Source: Crocinitomicaceae bacterium
GTDB taxonomy: Bacteria; Bacteroidota; Bacteroidia; Flavobacteriales_D; Crocinitomicaceae
Length of the DNA: 64,000 nucleotides
Assembly (NCBI GenBank): GCA_024639405.1
Contig: JAHEIL010000015.1
Location: 3,263-67,262 of the forward strand
Direction of reading: 5' to 3'
Shown: positions 8,889-18,501 of the stretch, piece after piece
How the letters are laid out: each line of letters starts with the position of its first letter
Numbering within the stretch: position 1 is the stretch's first letter
The notes under the pieces: generated by a model
Told to the model about the DNA's origin: nothing
What the model saw: the letters and a program-made list of their open reading frames with translations, nothing else
Database searches by the model: none
Translations under genes and position numbers: made by a program

Positions 8889-11800
8889 TTACGTGAAAAT
8901 TAGTTTCCAGGATCTATTCGTTAATACACGAACAAACGTAATTAATTCATTCGCCTGTTGAATGTTGGTATAGACCTTGTCAAAACATAATTCATTTTCA
9001 TTGATTGTAGGCGCCAACTGAAATGGGAAAACTGGCGATTGAGTTGGCTGAATAGTTTCTAATTGCAAGAAAAATAAATGCAACAAACGAATCGCTTCAT
9101 TGGAACTCAATTTGAAATCTGCTGCTTTTACCGATGAGAAAAAATGAATTTTTTTCCGCGCCCTCGTTAACAAAACATTCAGACGTTTTGTCCCATTCTT
9201 AGAATTTATTGGTCCAAATCGCAGCGCGAATTCACCTGCTTCGTTAAAAGCATATCCAAAACTAACGATTAATCGGTCGCATTCTTCACCTTGTACATTT
9301 TCCAAAGCTTTAAAAAATAAGGTGTTGGATTCAATTCGATCTGCTAACTTAAGTTGAGTTTTTGGCGATAAATGGCGATAAATCGCTGCTAATTGAGTTT
9401 CTGAAAAGGCAACAACCCCCAGTGTCTCTCGACTATCAATTAGAACTGTAATATGTTTTGCAACGGCTTGCGCTTCAAGATTGTTTTCCCGCTCAATAAA
9501 TCGTCCTTCTGGCATGTAATGCCATTCGATGGGCTGCACTTCTTGTTCATAGGTTGGAAAAGCAATCAATTGATTGTTGTAAAAATGTTGGTTTGAAAAT
9601 TGAATCAATCCAGGATGCTCACTTCGATAATGGTGATGCAAGGCAACATTCTTCCAATGAAATGAAGCATGGTGCAAAACACTTATTAAATCTTCAGTTT
9701 GAGTTTTAAAATAAGAATGCGGACCCATTTGATGAGCGTCACCAGCTATTAATATTCTTTTAGAACGTTGAATGGTTCCCAAGGCATTTGCCAATGGTAT
9801 TTGACTCGCTTCATCGAAAATCGCCACATCAAATAAATCTTTTTGTAATGGAAAACACTTAGCAACTTGAACAGGATTACTCAACCAAATTGGTTTTAAT
9901 AACTGAATCCATTCCAAAGAATCTGAGGCGAATAATTCACGTAAACTTGGAAAATTTTTAGACCGTGAAAATAATTTTATCAGGTGTGATTTACCATTTT
10001 TTAAGCGCTTTTTTTGAGCTTTTTCAGCAGCTGATAATTGAGTGCTTGGTGTTTGTAAAAGGGTATGAAAAGCAGCAAATTTTTGAGCTCTTTTTGCTAA
10101 AATTTCTTGGGCAAATTGTGACGCTTCTTGTTCTTGAATTTCACAAATTTCTGAACTTAAATTTACTAAATCTTGAATGTTAAACTGACTGAAATCTGGA
10201 AATTGTAAGGTGAATTTTGTCCACGAACTTTTTAAAATTTCCGCCTTTAATTGATCAAAATTGGAACGATTTTTTAACGCTTGTAAAATTGTTGAATCCC
10301 AATTTTCAAGTATTTTTTTATACCCACACACGTCTTCAAATTTGTAAAGAAATTGTTCTAAAAATTGATTCAACTGTGTAGTGTCATCCAAGTTAAAATT
10401 CAATTTTAAATCCGAATAGAATGAATTCAAAGTGGCATTATGTGCCGCATATTTTTCTTGTTCTTGATGCGACAATTTAGCGCGAATGTCTTGTTCAAAA
10501 TCTGAATAAAAATGGATTTGGTGTGTCAATTGTTCCAACTCAGTTTCTGGAGAATTTATTCCTATTTCGCAAAATTCAACTTTTAATTGAGATATTTCAT
10601 TCTTTTTTACATTTATTCGTTGTTGATACAACAACAATTCTTCCGCTTGATCAATTGGGAAAATTGAAAATGTTGCCCACAATTTCTTTGCTTTCATCTT
10701 AGAAAAGAAAGATGTTTTTTTCAGCATAGAAAGGAGTAAATTGCAAGATGAAAAATTCGGTAGTTGAATCCAATTTGAACTATTTTTTTCCAAGGCTGAA
10801 CATTCCTTATGAAGTTTATGCCATTTTTTTTGAAGGCGTAAAAACGATTTTTGTTCTTTCGAATTGTGCGTTAAAATCGCTTCAAATTTTCTGAAAAATG
10901 GGTTGCTGAAATTTTGACAAAGCGCTGCTTTTTTTAACGCCAATTGTACATCGCTCCAAGTTTGGATATCAAAAATTTCTTGCAGTTTTTTTAAAGTCGA
11001 AATCCACGATCTAACTTTGCTGTCTAATTGAAAAAATAGATCATTTTTAAGAATAGCAATTGAGGTTGAACCGACAAAAAATGCTAAGTCTTTTTCATAC
11101 AATTCCTTGATGGTTTTTTCATTCAAAATCCACACATCAACTGACGGTAAATTTGAGTCAAAAATTACTTGATCAAATGGATGGTCTTTTGCACAAGATT
11201 GAAATTGCTCATATGAAATTCCACCAATCAAAGTGGGTTGATTCAACATGTCCAAATAATAGGAAAGTTGATGTGTTTTTTGAGCTGCGCGATCAAGGTT
11301 ATTTGGAATCGATTGTACAATATGTTGGTCCAAATCAATCCAAGCTTGTTTCAATGCATGAATAAATTCTTTGCTTACAATTTCTGAACTGGCTATAAAA
11401 CACAATTGATCTAAGTCATATTGTTGCAACTTTTTTTGAAGTACTTCTAGTGCAACACGTTTTTCGGAAACAACCAATAATTGTTTTTCTTCGCATACTA
11501 ATTTTCCGATTAAATTGGCTAATACTTGAGATTTTCCGGTTCCTGGAGGACCTTGTACAACACAATTATCAGTAGAAATTTGGTCATAAACAGCTAATTG
11601 ATCGACATCTGAAGGAAACAATAAGGCTGGCGAAAGATTTAATTTTTCAGGAAGTTTTGTTACCGATTCTCCAAATAATGCGCCAATCGATTCAGAAGGT
11701 TCTTCCTGCAACAAGGCTTCTAATTCCTTTACCATTTCATAACGGTGGTGATGAAAATTTCCAACTGCATAAAATTGCTGCAGTTTTATGGGTAGATTGT

Positions 11801-12260
11801 GTAATTGAAGAAATGCCGCTACAGCTTCAGAAGTTATCTCATCCGGCAACTCAAGATCCCATTCATCTTTAAAAACTTGTTGAATAAATGGATTGATAAA
11901 AGGAGCGCGATCATCCAAGAGAAAATTAATTTCTTGTGAAACTTTGTTGGTGATAATTTCTAACGGAGTTAAAAACAAGGGAGTTATTATTTCCGAAGAT
12001 TTATAAATCCATTTAAAGGAAAGATTCGCATAACACAATGGAAAAATTCCGCTTTCTTTTTGAACTTTTGCGGCAAAAGAAATGATTTTCTTTACTTTTT
12101 CTCTCGGAAAAGGTTCTAATAATTCTGCTTCACTTTTTAACGTTAAAATTGAATCTGACAAACAATTCACCAACACATCATTCGCATTGAATTGACGCGT
12201 TTCCAATAGTAATGTGCGAATTGTATGTTCAAGTTCAGTCTTCACGATGCTAAAATACAA
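8889..12260 (-). CDS. Superfamily 1 (Upf1-like) DNA/RNA helicase
   Basis: A 1123-residue ATPase with all SF1 helicase motifs in order: Walker A GPPGTGKS (237-244), motif II DEAS (816-819), motif III LIAGDAHQMGP, HYRSEHP (motif IV), VQGEECDRLIVSF (motif V) and LLTRAR (about 1031, motif VI). The roughly 570 residues between motifs I and II are mostly charged helix and coiled coil, typical of the large Upf1-like helicases in bacteria. I see no C-terminal nuclease domain. The role is not known: RNA or DNA remodelling is possible, and some relatives lie in defence loci, but the neighbours here (polA, feo) give no defence context. It is divergent from feoA, 120 bp away. Confidence 0.85.
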   Translation of the reverse strand: MYFSIVKTELEHTIRTLLLETRQFNANDVLVNCLSDSILTLKSEAELLEPFPREKVKKIISFAAKVQKESGIFPLCYANLSFKWIYKSSEIITPLFLTPLEIITNKVSQEINFLLDDRAPFINPFIQQVFKDEWDLELPDEITSEAVAAFLQLHNLPIKLQQFYAVGNFHHHRYEMVKELEALLQEEPSESIGALFGESVTKLPEKLNLSPALLFPSDVDQLAVYDQISTDNCVVQGPPGTGKSQVLANLIGKLVCEEKQLLVVSEKRVALEVLQKKLQQYDLDQLCFIASSEIVSKEFIHALKQAWIDLDQHIVQSIPNNLDRAAQKTHQLSYYLDMLNQPTLIGGISYEQFQSCAKDHPFDQVIFDSNLPSVDVWILNEKTIKELYEKDLAFFVGSTSIAILKNDLFFQLDSKVRSWISTLKKLQEIFDIQTWSDVQLALKKAALCQNFSNPFFRKFEAILTHNSKEQKSFLRLQKKWHKLHKECSALEKNSSNWIQLPNFSSCNLLLSMLKKTSFFSKMKAKKLWATFSIFPIDQAEELLLYQQRINVKKNEISQLKVEFCEIGINSPETELEQLTHQIHFYSDFEQDIRAKLSHQEQEKYAAHNATLNSFYSDLKLNFNLDDTTQLNQFLEQFLYKFEDVCGYKKILENWDSTILQALKNRSNFDQLKAEILKSSWTKFTLQFPDFSQFNIQDLVNLSSEICEIQEQEASQFAQEILAKRAQKFAAFHTLLQTPSTQLSAAEKAQKKRLKNGKSHLIKLFSRSKNFPSLRELFASDSLEWIQLLKPIWLSNPVQVAKCFPLQKDLFDVAIFDEASQIPLANALGTIQRSKRILIAGDAHQMGPHSYFKTQTEDLISVLHHASFHWKNVALHHHYRSEHPGLIQFSNQHFYNNQLIAFPTYEQEVQPIEWHYMPEGRFIERENNLEAQAVAKHITVLIDSRETLGVVAFSETQLAAIYRHLSPKTQLKLADRIESNTLFFKALENVQGEECDRLIVSFGYAFNEAGEFALRFGPINSKNGTKRLNVLLTRARKKIHFFSSVKAADFKLSSNEAIRLLHLFFLQLETIQPTQSPVFPFQLAPTINENELCFDKVYTNIQQANELITFVRVLTNRSWKLIFT

Positions 12261-12330
12261 ATTATCACGATGCTAGAAATTGTATTTGGGATTAATCCTA
12301 CGTTGAAAAACCCATTTGTAACATTGAAAA

Positions 12331-12346
12331 TACCTTAAACAAGGTA
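12331..12346. promoter_or_regulatory. Palindrome upstream of feoA, possible metal-regulator operator
   Basis: TACCTT-AAAC-AAGGTA is a perfect 6-bp inverted repeat 35 bp upstream of feoA. It lies in the divergent region between the helicase gene and the iron operon. Its site and symmetry would suit a repressor such as a Fur- or DtxR-family protein. It does not match a consensus I can cite, so this is a suggestion only. Confidence 0.25.
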
Positions 12347-12369
12347 CTGTAAAATTATTTTCTTTCCCT

Positions 12370-12377
12370 TAATTTTG
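12370..12377 (+). promoter_or_regulatory. TAnnTTTG -7-like box at feoA
   Basis: TAATTTTG fits the Bacteroidota -7 element and ends 3 bases before the feoA ATG, so transcription from it would be leaderless or start inside the gene. No clear -33 TTTG is at the right distance. It also contains the TTG alternative start codon (12375), which I reject. Confidence 0.25.
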
Positions 12378-12380
12378 CAT

Positions 12381-12629
12381 ATGCAAAAATTGCTTTCAAA
12401 AATTCGTCCGGGTCAACACGTTACCGTAGCTTCAATTCAAGATTCATTCTTGAAACCAAAGTTGATGGAAATGGGCTTGATCATTGGAAAAGAAATTGAA
12501 GTACTTTTTTGCGCGCCACTAGGCGATCCGATTGCTATTGATGTACAGGGTTACGTCCTTTCACTTCGCTTAGAAGAAGCAGCATTAATTCAAGTCAATA
12601 TTGCCGGGAAATCGAAAGATTTTTCCTAA
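12381..12629 (+). CDS. feoA: Ferrous iron transport protein A
   Basis: Small cytoplasmic SH3-like protein that supports FeoB-mediated Fe(II) uptake. The 82-residue protein fits the FeoA domain: a start rich in basic residues, the central KLMEMGLIIGKEIEVL stretch (family pattern L-x-x-x-G-x-x-x-G), a GDPIAIDVQGY turn, and a final strand with ALIQV. I chose the ATG at 12381; the TTG at 12375 only adds two residues. feoB starts 10 bp after its stop codon, so they are cotranscribed. It is a separate protein, whereas some Bacteroidota fuse FeoA and FeoB. Confidence 0.93.
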   Translation: MQKLLSKIRPGQHVTVASIQDSFLKPKLMEMGLIIGKEIEVLFCAPLGDPIAIDVQGYVLSLRLEEAALIQVNIAGKSKDFS

Positions 12630-12639
12630 ATTTGAAGCA

Positions 12640-14595
12640 ATGAAAATCGCCCTTTTAGGAAATCCAAATACGGGAAAAAGTTCCATTTTTAACTTATTAA
12701 CGGGAATGCGTCAACACGTTGGAAATTTTCCGGGTGTTACCGTTGATAAAAAAATTGGAGCTGTAACTTACAATGGGAAAACCTATTCTATCATTGATTT
12801 TCCAGGAACTTACAGCGTTTATCCAAGATCAAAAGACGAACAAGTTGTTTACGAAGTCGTTTCAAATCCAAACCACGAAGACTATCCTTCAGTAGCACTT
12901 GTTGTTGTAGATGCTACAAATATTGAGCGAAATTTATTGTTATTTTCTCAAATCTATGATTTGAATATTCCGTGCGTTTTAGCATTGAATATGCGTGATT
13001 TAGCAAAAACTAAAGGAATAGAAATCGACTTAATTGGTTTACAAACAGCATTCCCAGCTGCCAAAATTGTAGAAACAAATGCAAGAGCTGGTTTTGGAAA
13101 GGACCGTTTATTAAATGCTCTTGAATCTGCTGAAAGAAATTCGGTACATTCACCATTTTTACAAAATGCAAAGTTAGCAGCTGTTGAAGATTATAAAGCG
13201 CAAGAAACGGAAGCAGCCGAACGTTTTGAAAAGATTCAATTATTGGTTCAACAAATAAAAAAAGTTACTGCTGTAAAAAAACAATCGTTTGATACAAAAT
13301 TAGACCGTATACTGGTTCATCCTATCTTCGGATACGTTATCTTTTCAGCCGTTTTATTAATAATTTTTCAATTTATTTTTGCCGTTGCAACCATTCCAAT
13401 GGACTTGATTGATGGATCGTTTTCAACGTTTAGCTCTTATGTGGCTAGTTTGTTGCCAGAAGGGATTTTTAGTGATTTAATTGCTCAAGGCATCATTCCT
13501 GGAATTGGGGGTGTTGTAGTATTTGTGCCGCAAATTGCCTTGTTGTTCTTTTTCATTTCTTTATTAGAAGAAAGTGGTTACTTGGCACGTGTTGTATTTA
13601 TCATGGACAGAATCATGCGTCCGCTCGGTTTAAATGGAAAAAGTGTTGTTCCGCTTTTATCTAGTGTAGCTTGTGCAATTCCTGGTGTTATGGCAACCCG
13701 AACTATTTCAGATTGGAAAGAACGCTTAACAACCATTTTAGTTGCGCCATTAATGAGTTGCAGCGCGCGTATTCCAGTTTATACATTATTAATTGCTTTG
13801 GTGATTCCTAACAAAACATTGTTTCACTTTTTTAACCTTCAGGGGTTGGTTTTGTTTGCTTTGTATGCATTGGGATTGTTTGCAGCATTATTGGTCGCAT
13901 TTATTCTAAAACAAACCATTAAAACAAAAGAAAAAGGCTATTTATTACTAGAATTACCAAGTTTTAAACCACCACAATGGAAAAATGTTGGAATGGTAGT
14001 TTGGGAAAAATTACGTGTTTTTGTGACAGATGCTGGAAAAGTTATATTAGCTATATCGATCATTCTTTGGGCAATGGCAACATTTGGACCTAGTGATCAA
14101 ATGCAACTTGCAGAAAAGCAAACGCGTGTTATGGCTCAAAAAAAGGCATTAAGTGCTGAAGTTACCGAACAAAAGGTAGCAGCAATCCGCTTAGAAAATT
14201 CTTATATTGGTATCTTAGGGAAAACGATTGAACCAGTTATTCGTCCTTTAGGATACGATTGGAAAATTGGTATTTCGTTGATTACATCTTTTGCAGCGCG
14301 AGAAGTTTTTGTTGGCTCATTGGCAACAATCTATGCCGTTCAAGATGATGGCGGTGAAAACAAACGCTTAATCGATCGCTTAAGAGAAGACAAACGAGCA
14401 GATGGTCGTCCAACTTACACACTTGCATCAGGAGTTTCCTTAATGATTTTCTATGTTTTTGCAATGCAATGCATGGCTACGTTAGCGGTAGTTAAACGTG
14501 AAACGAAATCCTGGAAATGGCCATTGATTCAAATTGGATTCATGGCTGCATTGGCCTACACCGGCGCTTGGATTGCTTACACTTTATTAGCTTAA
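12640..14595 (+). CDS. feoB: Ferrous iron transport protein B (GTPase-coupled Fe(II) permease)
   Basis: Imports Fe(II) across the inner membrane. The N-terminal G domain has G1 GNPNTGKSS (7-15), G2 within VGNFPGVTVDKK, G3 DFPGTYS, G4 NMRD and G5 TNARAG. From about residue 225 the protein is a polytopic membrane domain with the Gate repeats, including GVVVFVPQIALLFFF, SVACAIPGVMATR (the conserved Cys site) and SFAAREVFVGS. The 652 residues are within the family range. The ATG at 12640 puts the G1 motif at the N-terminus; a TTG at 12601 would overlap feoA and adds unconserved residues. It is followed by a 39-residue companion peptide. Confidence 0.96.
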   Translation: MKIALLGNPNTGKSSIFNLLTGMRQHVGNFPGVTVDKKIGAVTYNGKTYSIIDFPGTYSVYPRSKDEQVVYEVVSNPNHEDYPSVALVVVDATNIERNLLLFSQIYDLNIPCVLALNMRDLAKTKGIEIDLIGLQTAFPAAKIVETNARAGFGKDRLLNALESAERNSVHSPFLQNAKLAAVEDYKAQETEAAERFEKIQLLVQQIKKVTAVKKQSFDTKLDRILVHPIFGYVIFSAVLLIIFQFIFAVATIPMDLIDGSFSTFSSYVASLLPEGIFSDLIAQGIIPGIGGVVVFVPQIALLFFFISLLEESGYLARVVFIMDRIMRPLGLNGKSVVPLLSSVACAIPGVMATRTISDWKERLTTILVAPLMSCSARIPVYTLLIALVIPNKTLFHFFNLQGLVLFALYALGLFAALLVAFILKQTIKTKEKGYLLLELPSFKPPQWKNVGMVVWEKLRVFVTDAGKVILAISIILWAMATFGPSDQMQLAEKQTRVMAQKKALSAEVTEQKVAAIRLENSYIGILGKTIEPVIRPLGYDWKIGISLITSFAAREVFVGSLATIYAVQDDGGENKRLIDRLREDKRADGRPTYTLASGVSLMIFYVFAMQCMATLAVVKRETKSWKWPLIQIGFMAALAYTGAWIAYTLLA

Positions 14596-14596
14596 A

Positions 14597-14716
14597 ATGA
14601 TAGAAAAAATAGTTGTAATCGCTATTATTGCATGTGCAGTTTTTTTCATCGGTCGAAAGTTTTACCGTGAATTTTTTAATGAAAAAAAAGGCTGTGACGG
14701 CTGTGGGCTGTCGTAA
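14597..14716 (+). CDS. FeoB-associated Cys-rich membrane peptide
   Basis: I found this 39-residue gene by reading the gap after feoB. It has one N-terminal membrane segment (about residues 4-18, IVVIAIIACAVFFI), a basic FYREFF stretch, and ends in KGCDGCGLS, with a CxxC pair near the C-terminus. Such short proteins (one helix plus a CxxCGxC-like tail) commonly follow feoB and are known as the FeoB-associated Cys-rich membrane protein family. The ATG starts one base after the feoB stop, and the stop falls one base before the convergent dxs stop. A role in FeoB assembly or Fe/redox sensing is inference. Confidence 0.75.
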   Translation: MIEKIVVIAIIACAVFFIGRKFYREFFNEKKGCDGCGLS

Positions 14717-14717
14717 G

Positions 14718-16673
14718 TTAACCTACGTTTTGAATGCCTTCAGCAACAAGTGATTTTAATTGCAAAAGCTCTCGTGCTTCTTTAACAATCGACGCAGTAT
14801 CAAATCCGCAATCTGCCCACAATTCTTCTTGTGTTCCGTGGTGAACATATTCATCAGGGATTCCTAAACGAACAACTTCAGCTTGGTATTTTTGATCCAC
14901 CATGAATTCAATAACTGCAGATCCAAATCCGCCCATCAAACAGCCATCTTCCACCGTAATTACTTTCTTGAATTTAGAAAATACTTCGTGTAACATAACT
15001 TCATCAATCGGTTTCACAAATCGCATATCATAATGTGCTACTGAAGCACCCATTTCTTTCAATTGTTCAATGGCTTTTTGAGCAAAATTCCCTGGATGTC
15101 CAATGGTTAAAATTGCTAAATCTTCTCCATTTGTAACTTTCCTACCTGTTCCAATCTTAACTGCTTTCAACGGTGTTTTCCATTCCAATAGAACTCCGTT
15201 TCCACGTGGATAACGAATGGAGAAAGGCCCTACATTTTCTTGCTGAGCAGTGAACATTAAATTACGTAATTCTTGTTCGTTCATCGGAGCTGAAACAATC
15301 ATGTTTGGAATGCTTCTCATGTAGGCAAGATCGTATGCGCCATGGTGTGTTGCACCGTCAGCACCTACTAATCCACCTCGATCTAAACAAAACACAACGT
15401 TTAATTTTTGCAAGGCAACATCATGCAATACTTGATCGTACGCACGTTGCATAAACGACGAATAAATGTTACAGAAAGGAACAAGACCTTGGGTCGCTAA
15501 ACCTGCTGAAAAAGTCACTGCGTGTTGCTCTGCAATCCCAACATCAAATGCACGATCTGGCATTGCTTGCATCATAATGTTCAATGAACATCCTGAAGGC
15601 ATTGCTGGAGTAACGCCCATAATCTTTGGATTTTGCTCTGCTAATTCAACAATCGTGTGCCCAAATACGTCTTGGTATTTAGGTGGTTCAGGCGATTTAG
15701 GAACAATTTTTACAATTTCACCTGTTTCTTTATTGAAAACACCTGGCGCATGCCATTTCGTTGGGTTTCCTTCTTCAGAATATTTATATCCCGCACCTTT
15801 TCGAGTGATACAATGTAAAATTTTTGGACCTGGTATTGCTTTTAAATCTTCCAATACTTTTGCTAATCCGATTGCGTCATGACCGTCAACAGGACCAAAA
15901 TACCTAAAATTCAATGCTTCAAATAAATTGCTTTGTTTCAACAAAGAACCTTTTAAAGCATGCGTTATTTTAGAAGCAACTGTTTGAGCATCTGGTCCAA
16001 ACTTGGAGATTTTTCCTAATAATTTCCAAACCTCATCTTTAACTTTATTGTACGTATGTGAAGTTGTAATGTCTGTTAAATATTCTTTCAAAGCGCCAAC
16101 ATTCGGGTCAATTGACATGCAATTGTCGTTTAAAACGACCAATAAATTTGCATCTTTTTCAAATCCAGCATGGTTCATTCCTTCGAAGGCTAAACCTGCT
16201 GTCATAGCACCATCCCCAATTACAGCGATGTGTTGACGATTTTTTTCTCCTTTGTACTTATTCGCAACAGCCATTCCTAAAGCAGCAGAAATAGACGTTG
16301 AAGAGTGACCAACACCAAATGTGTCAAATTCACTTTCAGAACGTTTTGGGAAACCAGAAATACCACCTTTTAACCGATTGGTGTGAAAAACATCTCTTCT
16401 TCCTGTTAATATTTTATGCCCATAAGCTTGGTGACCAACATCCCATACTAATTGATCATATGGGGTATCAAACACATAATGTAAAGCAACAGTCAATTCA
16501 ACAACACCTAAACTAGCTCCAAAATGACTGTTTCCAATTTCAGAAATCACGTCTACAATGTAATTTCTAACATCATCAGAAACATGTTGTAAATCATCTA
16601 CGGCAAATTTTGCGCGCAAATCAGCTGGTATGTCGATTTGCTCTAGATAAGGTCCTGCTTTATAATGTGCCAT
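14718..16673 (-). CDS. dxs: 1-deoxy-D-xylulose-5-phosphate synthase
   Basis: Condenses pyruvate and glyceraldehyde 3-phosphate, the first step of the MEP isoprenoid pathway and a source of thiamine and pyridoxal precursors. The 651-residue protein shows the TPP-binding GDGAMTAGLAFEGMNHAG (written in parts: GDGAMTAG with NHAG), GHSSTSISAALG, DGHD, and the catalytic glutamate in VGIAEQHAVTFSAG, followed by the transketolase C-terminal domain. Length and order match Dxs rather than transketolase or pyruvate dehydrogenase E1. It converges with the feo operon and lies 87 bp downstream of fumarase on the same strand. Confidence 0.97.
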   Translation of the reverse strand: MAHYKAGPYLEQIDIPADLRAKFAVDDLQHVSDDVRNYIVDVISEIGNSHFGASLGVVELTVALHYVFDTPYDQLVWDVGHQAYGHKILTGRRDVFHTNRLKGGISGFPKRSESEFDTFGVGHSSTSISAALGMAVANKYKGEKNRQHIAVIGDGAMTAGLAFEGMNHAGFEKDANLLVVLNDNCMSIDPNVGALKEYLTDITTSHTYNKVKDEVWKLLGKISKFGPDAQTVASKITHALKGSLLKQSNLFEALNFRYFGPVDGHDAIGLAKVLEDLKAIPGPKILHCITRKGAGYKYSEEGNPTKWHAPGVFNKETGEIVKIVPKSPEPPKYQDVFGHTIVELAEQNPKIMGVTPAMPSGCSLNIMMQAMPDRAFDVGIAEQHAVTFSAGLATQGLVPFCNIYSSFMQRAYDQVLHDVALQKLNVVFCLDRGGLVGADGATHHGAYDLAYMRSIPNMIVSAPMNEQELRNLMFTAQQENVGPFSIRYPRGNGVLLEWKTPLKAVKIGTGRKVTNGEDLAILTIGHPGNFAQKAIEQLKEMGASVAHYDMRFVKPIDEVMLHEVFSKFKKVITVEDGCLMGGFGSAVIEFMVDQKYQAEVVRLGIPDEYVHHGTQEELWADCGFDTASIVKEARELLQLKSLVAEGIQNVG

Positions 16674-16760
16674 AGATTTCAGTGTGAAATATCAAATTTA
16701 GTGCTTATGCTTAATAGTAACAAACAATTAAGGGTTTTATTTTGTTCTGGAAAAATTAAA

Positions 16761-18368
16761 TTATACTAAATCTTCAAAAAAATCATTCCCTTTATCATCC
16801 GTAATAATAAACGCTGGGAAATCTTTAATGGTGATTTTTCGAACTGCTTCCATACCCATTTCCTCAAAATCAACAATTTCTACGGAAGTAATACTATCTT
16901 TTGCTAAAATTGCGGCTGGGCCTCCAACTGAACCTAAGTAAAAACCACCATACTTTTGACACGCATTTTTAACATCTGCTGAACGATTTCCTTTTGCCAA
17001 CATAATCATACTTCCTCCTAATGCTTGGAATTGATCAACGTATGCATCCATTCTTCCTGCTGTTGTTGGACCGAAACTACCAGAAGCCATTCCCTCTGGG
17101 GTTTTTGCTGGACCTGCATAATAAATTGGATGATTTTTGAAATAGTCCGGCATCGGTTTCCCTGCGTCAATTAATTCTTTGATTTTCGCATGCGCCATAT
17201 CGCGCGCAACGATTAATGTTCCGTTCAATTTCAAGCGAGTTTTGATTGGGTATTGACTTAAATCCGCCAAAACATCTGCCATTGGACGATCTAAATTGAT
17301 TTCAACCGGCGCTTGTAAATGTGGAGGGAATTCAGGTAAAAATTTGCGCGGATTCTTTTCTAATTGCTCAACAAACAAACCTTCTTTAGTGATTTTTGCT
17401 TTGATGTTACGATCCGCCGAACAAGAAACTCCTAATCCTACAGGACAAGATGCTGCATGACGAGGCAAACGAATCACACGTACATCATGGGTAAAATATT
17501 TTCCTCCAAATTGAGCACCAATCTGACTTTCTTGACAGATTAATTGAACACGTTTTTCCCATTCTAAATCGCGAAATGCTTGCCCACCCATGTTTCCTTC
17601 AGTAGGCAATTGATCAAAATAACCTGCTGATGCTTTTTTGACAGCGGCTAAATTGGCTTCTGCGGATGTGCCTCCAATAACTAATGCTAAATGGTAAGGA
17701 GGACAAGCAGCCGTTCCTAAATCCATGATTTTTTCACGGATAAACGTTTCTAAAGAAGCATCGTTTAACAATGATTTTGTTTTTTGATATAAGAAGGTTT
17801 TATTAGCAGAGCCGCCTCCTTTTGCTAAAAACAAGAATTCATACGAATTGCCTTTTTTGGCGTAAATATCAATTTGAGCTGGCAAGTTTGAACCTGAATT
17901 TTTTTCGTCGAACATGGACAATGCAACAACTTGAGAGTAGCGCAAATTGCGTTCTTGATACGTGTTAAAAATTCCTTTTGAAATTGGAATGGCATCATCT
18001 ACACCTGTAAATACATTCTCTCCTTTTTTAGCCATGACAATAGCAGTTCCTGTATCTTGGCATGAAGGCAATTGACCTTCAGCTGCAACAACCGCATTTT
18101 GCAATAAATTATACGCTACAAAACGATCGTTATCGGTCGCTTCAGGATCTTCTAAGATGTTGTTCAATAATTGCAAATGTGAAGGGCGTAAATAAAAAGA
18201 AACATCACTCATCGCCTCTTGCGTCAATACTTCCAAAGCTTTTGGATCGATTGTAAGAATTTCACGATCACCTAATTTTTCTACTATTACATAGTCTGAA
18301 GAAATTTTGCGGTATTCCGTTTTATCTGATAAAATTGGATACGGATCTTGGTAAAAAAAGTCTGCCAT
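16761..18368 (-). CDS. fumA: Fumarate hydratase, class I (4Fe-4S)
   Basis: Interconverts fumarate and malate in the TCA cycle, using an oxygen-sensitive 4Fe-4S cluster. The 535-residue protein joins an N-terminal alpha-type domain and a C-terminal beta-type domain, as in E. coli FumA/FumB. Candidate cluster cysteines are seen in [19 protein letters not shown] and [11 protein letters not shown]. The C-terminal domain has [13 protein letters not shown], containing the conserved catalytic loop. Close relatives include tartrate dehydratase, but the fused layout and these motifs favour fumarase. The gene stands alone between dxs and an outer-membrane protein gene. Confidence 0.93.
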   Translation of the reverse strand: MADFFYQDPYPILSDKTEYRKISSDYVIVEKLGDREILTIDPKALEVLTQEAMSDVSFYLRPSHLQLLNNILEDPEATDNDRFVAYNLLQNAVVAAEGQLPSCQDTGTAIVMAKKGENVFTGVDDAIPISKGIFNTYQERNLRYSQVVALSMFDEKNSGSNLPAQIDIYAKKGNSYEFLFLAKGGGSANKTFLYQKTKSLLNDASLETFIREKIMDLGTAACPPYHLALVIGGTSAEANLAAVKKASAGYFDQLPTEGNMGGQAFRDLEWEKRVQLICQESQIGAQFGGKYFTHDVRVIRLPRHAASCPVGLGVSCSADRNIKAKITKEGLFVEQLEKNPRKFLPEFPPHLQAPVEINLDRPMADVLADLSQYPIKTRLKLNGTLIVARDMAHAKIKELIDAGKPMPDYFKNHPIYYAGPAKTPEGMASGSFGPTTAGRMDAYVDQFQALGGSMIMLAKGNRSADVKNACQKYGGFYLGSVGGPAAILAKDSITSVEIVDFEEMGMEAVRKITIKDFPAFIITDDKGNDFFEDLV

Positions 18369-18452
18369 TTTGCTCTAAATTTTTCACAAAGATACACAGA
18401 ATTTTAGGCTTCACTTCAAGGAATATTAGAAATTTATAAACCTTTTCAAACG

Positions 18453-18480
18453 AAAAAAGGCTTGAATAACTCAAGCCTTT
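18453..18480 (-). terminator. Intrinsic terminator after the 18502-19362 gene
   Basis: A perfect 10-bp stem (18456-18465 with 18471-18480) and a 5-base loop are followed on the minus strand by a T run. It lies 22 bp past the stop of the outer-membrane protein gene and separates it from fumarase. Confidence 0.8.
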
Positions 18481-18501
18481 GTATGAAATTTTGTTTTTTA
18501 T

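Noticed and set aside
12375..12380. Earlier TTG start of feoA
   Set aside because: It adds only two residues and lies in a TAnnTTTG box; the ATG at 12381 fits the family.
12601..12639. feoA-feoB overlap or fusion
   Set aside because: The TTG at 12601 would overlap feoA and add unconserved residues; the ATG at 12640 starts exactly with the G domain.
15466..15882. Open frame opposite dxs
   Set aside because: Antisense shadow; the coding evidence is all on the dxs strand.
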